Positions 55,846-64,000 of a DNA stretch of 64,000 bases are shown piece after piece. The stretch is from Chloranthus sessilifolius (taxonomy: Eukaryota; Streptophyta; Magnoliopsida; Chloranthales; Chloranthaceae). The notes under the pieces are model-generated. The model worked only from the letters and a program-made list of their open reading frames with translations, was not told the DNA's origin and searched no databases. The stretch lies in the NCBI GenBank assembly GCA_021018995.1, contig CM037587.1, positions 71,319,604-71,383,603 on the forward strand. The letters are read 5' to 3'. The position numbers and the translations under genes are program-made. Every line of letters begins with the position of its first letter. The stretch's first letter is position 1.

Positions 55846-56860
55846 ATGGGGTCACTCTTCCAGCAGTGTCATCCCGTGCGGCACCTAACACCCGATACGC
55901 TAAGTCAGCTTACCTCTGATACTAACTGTCACGAGGACATCCTTCGACGCACCATCAACCTGGGCGGTGCCTCGCTACCGCATGCAACGAAACCAATCAA
56001 TCTCTTCATCAGCTCTGATATCACCCACCTAAAGGACGGGAACTCCCCCTTGTGGTTACCTTCTTTCCAAGGCCTACCATTCGATGTATTGTGCCCCTTA
56101 CGACATGCTCACTTGCACCACTGTTCCATACTTGTCTTGCTCAAGCTTCATGCCGCCATGTCTGTATTGGCATCGACTTTTCATCGAATCATAAGCCCAC
56201 AAACAGGTGCCTACCTCATGCTGTCGTGCTCAACAGAGTCTCATGCAACCCTCATGCTGTCGTGCTCTACTGAGTCCCACGCAGCGCTCGTGAAGTTACC
56301 CAGCCGTATGCATTGTGACGTGTAGTCCGGGGCCATACTTCAACCTCACCTTGGATGCCACACGACATCGCTGCGTTGATGTCCGAAGCCCACTCTTTCA
56401 AGCCTAGGAGACACTTGCACCCCCTCTGACAACACAAGGTCCCGTGTGTAGAAAAATAGCTCCCGAGCTTTCTTCCCCCCATATAAGGGTAAAACAGTAA
56501 TTCAGCCAAAATAACGGGAGGACCTCAAACCCCTTGGTTTGACATACTTTATTATTCACACCGCAATGCCCCGCATCGCTAACCCAGCTGGCCATGTCGC
56601 GTCCGTGTCGAGGTCGTGTCACTTCCGAGTCTTACCCTGCAACTGTGTCGCGACTACCGCATCACGACCACATCGCGAGGCCGTCCTGGCCCCATGTCGC
56701 GTGCCCCAGGCATGAAATAGCCACTGTCTCTATACGGAGTACAAGCGGCTCGAGTGGCGCTACGGATGGCCCGGGTTGCGTACGTCCGTCATATCGGGCT
56801 GCAGTGTAAATAAGTAAAACACGTGAAGCGGAGCGTAAATAAGACATATCTCAGGGTGTA
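55846..56860 (-). other. GC-rich LTR-like block
   Basis: The block is clearly richer in G and C than its surroundings. On the minus strand GTCCTCGTGACA (an LTR-like end) is followed by TTAGTATCAGAGGTAAGC, resembling the initiator tRNA-Met primer site, at 55906-55925. Plus-strand open frames here (up to 159 codons) follow from the GC content and show no family. A second CTCTGATATCAC lies near 56010. Confidence 0.45.
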
Positions 56861-58598
56861 AATGCAAAAAACTCAATATGTTAGTTATCCTAATCTAATG
56901 ATTTTGTTTATAGAGAGGACACTTATGTTGTGGACGTGAAAAAATAAAATTAGAACATAATATATTAAGTTGATAGATTCATTATTGTGGTATTTGGTCT
57001 TAATAGAAGGAGCATGTTAGGATTATAACCTTGGGTATTCTTATAACTAAGTATGATAGGTTGTTACTACTATTTTTGCGTGCTATTTGGACAATATGTT
57101 CAGCATGCATGTAAGCCTTCCTAAAATCAATTAGTGGAAGAGAATAAGCATAAAATTCATTATTCGGCAAAAGGTGCTTCAAAATCTATGTATGGTCTGC
57201 TTCGTCAATCAGTGAACAAAATCTGTCTTAGAAGCTTTATCTAAGAAATTTACAAGTTTAATGTTTCTTATGCTTTAGTCAGGTGTAAGTTGGAGAAATC
57301 AGAAAAATGTTGACTTTAATGATCTTATTATAGAATAAATTTTGGGAAAAGATTTGATTTGTAAATTGGCAAAGGTTAGATAGGTATATATGATGTGTGA
57401 ATTGTTTTACTATTGTTTATAGGTCTATATAATGTGTTTGTTTGACCTTCAGCATAAGCTATGCATAGATGGATCCCACAGTATTAAAAGCAACAAAATT
57501 TGGATCGAATCAAGTAAGAGAGTACTATGTGGAATTATTCCAAATTAATGTTAGAATAAATGTATATTTAAATGGTGCTGATTATGGCTGTAGGCGACCC
57601 AATTGCATTTGGCATCTATTTTAATTAAATGAAGAACAATAAAAATTGTAAACTTCTTGTGGTTTCAAATATATCAAGAGAAAAGGAAAGGTTCCTAACT
57701 CTTAAGTAATTTAATAGCAAAATAGATCTACCATTGAAAAATCCCAAAAAGATGGATTTAAACCTTATTACAATTTATCGTTTTTTGCCCAATTATAATA
57801 AACGGTAAAAACTCCATTAAACTGAATTATAACAATAGCTAGGTAAGCATGTTTGGGTCTCGCATAGCCAATTCTAGTTACTACATTGTTTTTCCATGTT
57901 CTATTGCTCACAAAGGCCTTAATTATAGGGTGGCAGGTAGATTTTTTAGTTTTCAAATTAAACTGAATTTCTCAAAGGACACTGTTGAGTCTGTCCTTGA
58001 GTGCATTGATTTTGAATTCTGGTAGCATCATGTACAAGCCAATACCAATGATCTTCTCCCTATCAGATTCCTCCTCCCATGCATTCCATAAGTGGAATAA
58101 AAAGCAATCAGGGAGTTTTCACTTGATCATAAAGCACTAGAGAGCTGCTGGTGATCATCTCCTGGCACCTGAAACCGTTTGCTGATCGTAAATTATGTTG
58201 ACTCAATATAATAAGAGAATTATGGTGAGGAAAAGATTGAGGCCCCGTGTGTGGGCAAGATTTAAGTGATGTAGGTAGGAGAGAAGATCCCAAAAAAGTG
58301 AAAAAATTTTGAATTTACTAACCTGAATTTAGCACTTCAAACTAGTGGGCTTTAAACCTCATGATATCTCATAGCTAATGAGCATTCAATCTACCCTCTT
58401 TAGAATAGAACCTGCAGGTTTTGACATCAACTCCTTCTTTACCTCCTTTTGACCTCTACAACCAGGAACCTTGCTTCAATTTTTTGAGCCTGTAAAACAT
58501 TACTCTTGGACCATTCTTTCTGTCCTTCATGGGTCTTTAAAGTTTCTATTAGTGGCACAATTCATGTCTTTTTCTCAACTGCTAACGACCCTTTAACA
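56861..58598. other. A/T-rich spacer, no gene seen
   Basis: No domain, repeat family or terminal inverted repeat was recognised on either strand. Confidence 0.5.
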
Positions 58599-58740
58599 CA
58601 CTACGTGAAAATGGTCAATAAACAACATCACTAACTTTAGAAAAACAACGAATTGTGACAATGGTAAAAAAATTGACGAATGCCACGGTCCAAATAAGAG
58701 GTTTTTTTTATGCAACGGCCCATAAATCATCTTTTTCGTG
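58599..58740. mobile_element. Left terminus of a CACTA transposon
   Basis: CACTACGTGAAAATG is identical to the right end of the element at 16330 over 15 bases. Subterminal words (ACAACGAATTGTGACAATGG, GACGAATGCCACGG, GCAACGGCCC) follow. The right terminus is not visible before 64000, so the extent is unknown; gene-like pieces at 58.9-62 kb may lie inside it. Confidence 0.75.
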
Positions 58741-58879
58741 TGGAAGCAGGGTTCAAACTCGTGACCTCTCTCACAAGAATAGGGCACCGCTTAAATTCCT
58801 TTGTCTCTCAAACTCCCCATCTCTGCCCGCCCAAATCCTTTTTCTCTCTTCGTTCTCCCCAAATCTTCCCTCGCTGCAG

Positions 58880-59520
58880 AATGTTGGTAATCTATTATCT
58901 CTCATTCTGACGCTTCACCTTCATCTCTCTCTAGAAACCCATCGTCTCCTGGCCGGATTCTGTAAGAACTTCACTGGATATGAAAATCGATGGCCGAAAT
59001 TATACAAAGAGAGTAAATTTGATCGTCGCCGTGATGATTACTATGCTTTTGACCAGTGAAGCATTTCAGCAATTTTCAGGTATGATTTTATATGAAAACC
59101 TCGTTTCAATTGCTAAAGATTTGATTTCTCATTGATGTTTAGGGTTTTTTTTTTTTTTTGCGTCTTGCTTTTGCACACACTTAAAACCATCATATTGAAC
59201 TACAGATTGAAAATGATATGATTGAATGGATTTGTAGCAATCAATCTTATCAATATCTATCTTCTACAGATTTGCATGAGGCATATCGAAGGATGTCAGC
59301 TTTTGACAAGATTCATGGGGTAAAAGGCCCTTCATAATCTAGATACTCTTGGTTAGGGCTTTTACATTTGTCATTAAGGTTTTCTTTCAGATCTTGTTGA
59401 GGAATTGAAATTGGTGGCTAAGCAAGGCTATTTGCATCCGGATAAGGAAAGGCATTCTCATCATCTGCAATTGGCTCACAAATCATTTTTGATTTCTCAG
59501 GTAGCAGGATCTTTTTTGCA
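58880..59520 (+). pseudogene. Exon-like pieces of an unrecognised gene
   Basis: A frame ending AFDQ at 59059 is followed, after intron-like gaps, by DLHEAYRRMSAFDKIHG ending at GTAAAAGG (near 59320), then DLVEELKLVAKQGYLHPDKE and HSHHLQLAHKSFLISQ ending at GTAGCAGG (near 59500). GT donors and AG acceptors bracket the pieces. A further frame at 60163-60348 (SLTAKEWHRLLSIPQWMSSS) may belong to it. I do not recognise the protein. Confidence 0.4.
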
Positions 59521-60018
59521 GTGACAAAAGCTGATGTGATTCAAATTATACTACCAAAGATTTAAGGTACTATTTTACCAAAATATATACATTTTTGGGT
59601 TTAATTTTTGTTCCTTTTGCCTGTTAAGATTCCCTTGTGTCAGTTTTGTTAAGAACTGACAAGCAATTTATGTAGGTTTTTTGTTAAGCAGTGAACAATG
59701 TATTACAAGCTATATTATTTTGTAGCTAGGTTCTATGTGTCATTCCCAAATTAAAAGATTGTAGCCACCGAAATTTCTTGGTTATTATTTTCAAACTTTA
59801 ATTGTTGTCATGTAAGGGCATTCTCATCTTAGGGCTGAATATTCTAGATGGGGATGTGAGAGAGTTTACAACGGTTTCAATTTTATCAAAGGTTGATTGA
59901 TCACATGGCTCACCATTCCCAATTTGCCAAGCCAAGTTATTATGGCTGTGTTTAGGATTGCTCCTTGGAGCCAAAGAGCAGCCCATTTAAAAGAGCAGGT
60001 TTAATTTATTTTTTAAAA

Positions 60019-60026
<8 letters not shown>

Positions 60027-60073
<47 letters not shown>
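60027..60073. repeat. (AT)n microsatellite
   Basis: Alternating A/T tract of about 47 bases. Confidence 0.97.
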
Positions 60074-60075
<2 letters not shown>

Positions 60076-60162
60076 CGTGTTGCAAAAATGTGAGTACAGC
60101 AGACAACATTCAAGTACCCTTGGACAGATCAAGCTACACCATGTGGCTCAGGTTTTGAGGTC

Positions 60163-60348
60163 ATGGATAGAGGGTGTTTCAGTCAAGGCAGTTTGACTGC
60201 TAAGGAGTGGCATCGTTTACTATCCATTCCTCAGTGGATGTCATCTAGTTTTCAGGATATGGAGCAAATCCTATGTTTTATACAAGAAATTAACCAAATC
60301 AATAGAGCAGAAAATTCCCCAACAGATAAGCTAGAAACATGGTGTTAA
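60163..60348 (+). pseudogene. Possible last exon of the unrecognised gene fragment
   Basis: The frame reads MDRGCFSQGSLTAKEWHR, then IPQWMSSSFQDMEQILCFIQ, and ends at TAA after LETWC. The composition is protein-like and amphipathic, but no family is recognised and the link to the pieces at 58.9-59.5 kb is only by position. Confidence 0.3.
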
Positions 60349-60349
60349 A

Positions 60350-61880
60350 TGTGCTTCTCCAACACATCATGCAGAATCTATTACTTCAAAAGCCATCTAA
60401 TCTTGAAATTGCTTCCTTGTACTTTGGACATGCTATATTTGCATGCTCTTTATATTCCTCTTGCTAATTCTTCTGAACTTCATTTCTAGTACTGGTATAT
60501 CTCCTTGCAGCTAAATATTGATATCATGGCATGTTAAATATTGACAATCATGACGTGTTATCTAATACTTAACCTATATCTCATCATTTTCCAAAGAATA
60601 TTCTTTTCCTTTCTCTTCTAAGTCATAATCATTATTGTCATTGTTGTTATCTATTAAGATACCTCTTGTTTTAGGAACAAACTTATATATGTTCAATTTG
60701 CGAGATTTATGGAGCTCCACCCCCATTGATCTTTATCTCCATCACAGGTGAAATTCCACAATAATGCATGCTTAGCCCACTTCAAGATTTATTGACGTAA
60801 CTACGTAATCAGACCACCTGCATTTTTTCTAGCGATTTGTGACTTGTAATAGGCTTATAACTATATGATATTACTTGGATATTATATAGCATTTTGAGGT
60901 TCTTAAGTTGTAGCAGCACATTCTCCATATTTAGGGAGGCAATAAATATGGTATTATATTATTAAATATATGTTTGTGCGTTTGTGCAAGCATGTGTATT
61001 TGTGCATGCTGATAATTAGCATGTGTGCACATGCTAATAATTAGAGTGTGGATACCTGCATGCTGATAATTAGCATGCATACATGCTGATAATTTGTTTA
61101 AATTTTCTCCGTACTCAATATTGATAACAAAATTAGGCACATGATTTGTAAATGCAAAATGACGCCATGACAATGACAGTCTCATATACCTTGGTTGGCT
61201 AGAGAATTTGCAATGGCATCACCCATCCTCACAGCATCTTTGAAATGAAGCACCAAATAATCATGTAAAATATGAGTTTCATCCATCATATAGCAGTGTA
61301 AGGAACCATCTGCTCTTGGTTTGGACACTTACTACAAGCACTTACCCTTGCTTGGCTGCTGCTACTATCAAATGGTATAAAACTAGATTGATAGTCAATA
61401 ATTCTTTGTAAATGCCATTAGCAGGAGGAGCATGCACTACCTCAAAAAGCAAAAAAAACAACTTTTACAATATAAAAAAAAACTACTGTCAAAGCAGTAG
61501 TATAATAATCCACTGTCAAATCCAATAGTTTATTATATTAAGGCGATTGGTTTAAATCATAATCACCTTCACGTGCAATTCTTTCCTCAAGTCACATGCA
61601 AATCCATCGAAACCCTACTTCTAACTTTTCTCATTTTATATTTCTATCGAAACTGCCATCAAACCTCATAAACTTTGTTTTCTTTCTGTCTGAAGCAACC
61701 TCTCCTCTTCCTCTCCCTCTCTCTACAAACCCTAGATTTTGCACGAGTCTTGCTCAAAATCGAGATGGATCGGAGGATTTGAGACAGATCGGGAGCCGGT
61801 GAATGGTAGATTTTGCATGATGAGCTGAACGGAACCCTAGCCTCCCTCTCCTCTTCCTCTCTCTCCACGAACCCTAGCCT
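60350..61880. other. Spacer, no gene supported
   Basis: Repeated CATGCTGATAATTAGCATG-type words at 61000-61090 form small palindromes. A local inverted repeat ACTACTGTCAAAGCAGTAGT lies at about 61480. The segment 61700-61870 is C/T-rich with CTCTCTCTA repeats, like a plant 5' leader, before the exon below. Confidence 0.45.
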
Positions 61881-61901
61881 CCCTTTTGGAGAGAAATCTC
61901 G

Positions 61902-61981
61902 AACGCATCAAATTACAAGTATAAAGCTGGTGATCCAGTGCCTCTCTACGCAAACAAGGTCGGTCCGCTTCACAATCCAAG
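61902..61981 (+). pseudogene. TM9/EMP70 (TMN) family exon fragment
   Basis: The frame reads NASNYKYKAGDPVPLYANKV, then GPLHNP, ending at a GT donor after CCAAG with the codon phase expected before the ETYRYFDLPF segment of this family. This is the conserved lumenal N-terminus of transmembrane nine (endomembrane 70 kDa) proteins of the Golgi and endosomes. No signal peptide, following exons or membrane segments were found in the remaining 2 kb, so it is a fragment, perhaps captured by the CACTA element starting at 58599. Confidence 0.7.
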
Positions 61982-62119
61982 GTACACCTTTTTATCTTCT
62001 TCAAGTTTCTATTTTTTTTTGCTGATATGCTATGTTTTTTTTTTGGTTTTTCGTAGATCTATGGGTTTTTTGCTGATATGCTATGGGATTTTTTACTTTT
62101 TATTGATTTTATTATGGGT

Positions 62120-62245
62120 TTTTTTATTTCAATGGCACACATCTCGAATATGTTGATTTCAATGGCACACATCTCGAATATTGATCCCGTAACCACTTTT
62201 GATGTATGCATTTAGTGGTGTTCACTTTTTAGGATGTGTCCAATG
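62120..62245. mobile_element. MULE-type foldback MITE, fragment N
   Basis: Only central words remain: CAATGGCACACATCTCGAAT (duplicated in tandem, about 29 bases apart) and AGGATGTGTCCAATGGAATC. Confidence 0.5.
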
Positions 62246-62546
62246 GAATCAAAATCTTCCCCTGTCGGTCATTTCACAGACCTTGGCACAGTCCTACGGG
62301 CATTAACCAACTCTGAGATGGGCAATCACTATGCTCAAGCTCTACAGTCCTATAGTGACACTTCTACCAAACGAGATTCCCTGGGTTTTACAAGCATCTA
62401 TAACTCTTTTCTTATTGTCAAAGGTCAAAGGAATGTACCATTTGCAGCATATAGGGTCTTCTCAGCGCCCCTTCCCCCCACAAACTCCTTGTCTCCACAT
62501 CAACCTTATTAACCTTGATCTTCCAAACTGATATCGCGACATATGC

Positions 62547-62740
62547 TGTGACAGCCCAGATTTCGGCACCCCGAAACCCGTGCCATCGGCACAAGATTCA
62601 AAATCGATTAATCGATTAATCAAGGTCCCCATTCGATTAATCGAATCCCACATCGATTAATCAAAATTCTTGCTCTATCAATTCAATTCTCAATTCGAGT
62701 AGTCGAATCCCCAAAATCGATTAATCGATATTGGGGAATG
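62547..62740 (+). repeat. LTR start with ATCGATTAATCGAT palindromes
   Basis: TGTGACAGCCCAGATTTCGG has the form of a chromovirus LTR start. Within 130 bases come ATCGATTAATCGAT (62603), TTCGATTAATCGAA (62632), ATCGATTAATC (62652) and ATCGATTAATCGAT (62716). The rest of the LTR is not recognisable; a 25-base tandem duplication (GAATGTATCATTTTCCTTTG) follows at 62737. Confidence 0.55.
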
Positions 62741-63288
62741 TATCATTTTCCTTTGATGAATGTATCATTTTCCTTTGCTCCCAGTCTCCCCTGCATCCGG
62801 AATTATTACACTTCATTCTAATCCCAAAATTTAGAATGAAACAAGAGAAGTAGAACCAGTTTCCTGCCCTAAGAATTGATTCCAATGAGTCAGCTGCTAC
62901 TTTTTCATTCTGATCCCCTCTATGATTCCTTTTCTTCAAACCAGTGTATGATTTGATTGATTTCTATGTTCATGGTACTAAAGAGTCAATTTGTATCCCT
63001 CTATCAAGCAAATGACATTGTCTTGGAAGATTTCTTACAATACTTTAGGCATCAATGATTATTATATGCCACCAAGGCTTGCTTAGAAAGAAGAGGCAGA
63101 GCTGAGTACTTAGACATATATCATACTGCTTTAAAGCATTAGCTTATATAGTTGAGCCTTGGACACAAAATGTGAGACACCTTAGTATTATTATTATTCA
63201 AAGAGCAACCTATTGAGGAAGCATGTTTCATTTGGAGATGAGGATAGTAATTATTTTAATGTGTATATGGTTGCCATCTCTTTTAGGT

Positions 63289-63346
63289 CAAAGCTACTGC
63301 CGAGAATGTTGATGGGGCTGTTCGAGAGCTTCCTGATGCCAATTTG
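63289..63346 (+). pseudogene. Single exon-like piece, unrecognised
   Basis: Bracketed by TCTTTTAG and GTAAGG, the frame reads VKATAENVDGAVRELPDANL. It looks like a captured or residual exon; the family is unknown. Confidence 0.3.
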
Positions 63347-63580
63347 GTAAGGTACTTCTTTGCACTGTTGTGTAATCTTGACAGAGATATACAACATCAT
63401 TTTTTCATTGTTTGATTACTTCATGATCCCATTGTGTTTTAGTTTATGAGAATTGTAGAAATGAAGTTAACAATCAATAAAAAATTACCGATGAGACTAA
63501 GTAATTACATAATTCTGTAGCAGAGTATATGTTTATTTGCATATATGAAAGAACGTAGGATTTTCGTAATATATGAATGC

Positions 63581-64000
63581 TTAATCTATTATTCCTACTG
63601 CAGCCTTATTTTTAAAAATCCACTTTGCAATCTTGCTTCTTATGCATATAGAAGAAACTGGCTCAGGGTTTATGTACATATGTATCATACATATAAATAA
63701 ATAAATATATATATATATATATATATTGAGAAATAAGCAAATTTTATTAATAAGAGTAGGAGAATAAGATATAGTCTCATACCCCTTCCGACAAATCACC
63801 CAATGAAATCTTAAAGTTGGAAGCTGCCACAAATCTGTAATGTATGACCTATGAGCTGAGCTTGGCAGGTCTTGGAATCTACTATACAATTCCTTTGCAC
63901 CTAAAGAAGCACCATGTTTTACCAGTTTGTCAGCTGTGGAATTCGCCTCCCTGAATATGGCCGTACACTTGATGGATTTAAGCAAGTTAAGAGACTTGGT
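63581..64000 (-). pseudogene. 3' end of a LINE-type element with RNase H-like domain, cut by window edge
   Basis: The minus-strand frame enters at 64000 and reads CTAIFREANSTADKLVKHGA, the REAN-x-x-AD-x-L block that ends the RNase H-like domain of plant LINE-derived proteins, then LYSRFQDLPSSAHRSYITDL. The usual tail SPTLINKICLF follows, then an (AT)n tract at 63697-63726, typical of the 3' end of such elements. The upstream RT lies outside the window. Confidence 0.8.
63697..63726. repeat. (AT)n tract at the LINE 3' end
   Basis: Alternating A/T run of about 30 bases immediately after the end of the LINE reading frame on the minus strand. Confidence 0.93.

Noticed and set aside
55846..56325. 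Open frame of 159 codons in the GC-rich block
   Set aside because: Few stops are expected at this base composition; no recognisable domain, and LTR-like signals overlap it.
61596..62025. Start of an intact TMN gene
   Set aside because: No signal peptide in frame and no later exons in the following 2 kb; kept as an exon fragment only.

Overview
This is nuclear DNA of a flowering plant. The evidence is an intron-bearing plant bHLH transcription-factor gene, plant retrotransposon lineages (chromodomain Ty3, Ty1/copia, a gag-only LTR element), CACTA transposons carrying pieces of plant genes, and A+T-rich spacer with many (AT)n tracts. I cannot name the species. Almost all of the window is nested, decayed transposable elements; only one gene looks intact.

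Layout. 1-4161: the 3' part of a broken chromodomain-type Ty3 element (gag zinc knuckles, protease, RT, RNase H, integrase, chromodomain-like tail). 4703-23716: a 19 kb minus-strand LTR element with two related LTRs, a near-matching 5-bp target duplication, a gag remnant, a proline-rich hexapeptide-repeat frame and no visible pol. Inside it (9883-16330) sits a CACTA transposon that carries exons of an AINTEGUMENTA-LIKE (AP2) gene and three foldback elements. 23717-28621: a degraded body with a plant-retroelement domain, then a 3.2 kb LTR. 28622-33229: spacer, a CACTA right terminus next to an SFT2-like exon, and an LTR-like block. 33240-42335: a second body and LTR of the same family as at 25-28 kb, then a Ty1/copia element broken by a further LTR-like block and a 666-bp tandem duplication. 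42340-53100: the functional part, a five-exon bHLH35-like gene on the minus strand (45141-50410) whose 4.2 kb last intron is packed with foldback MITEs. 53100-64000: more MITEs, a GC-rich LTR-like block, a CACTA left terminus with gene fragments (one a TM9/EMP70 exon), another LTR start, and the 3' end of a LINE at the window edge.

How it fits together. The bHLH gene is the only convincing cellular function. Everything else records successive insertions: MULE-type foldback elements (9-bp target duplications seen at two copies) lie inside a CACTA element, which lies inside an LTR element, which itself interrupts older sequence.

The most unusual signals are: (a) arrays of short palindromes (CGCTCGAGCG, ATCGATTAATCGAT, ATTGCGC...GCGCAAT) in the LTRs of several different families; (b) a conserved acidic mini-ORF and a downstream hairpin shared by two otherwise diverged LTRs; (c) gene-fragment capture by CACTA elements; and (d) the palindromic MITE family, about 15 copies and fragments in 64 kb.
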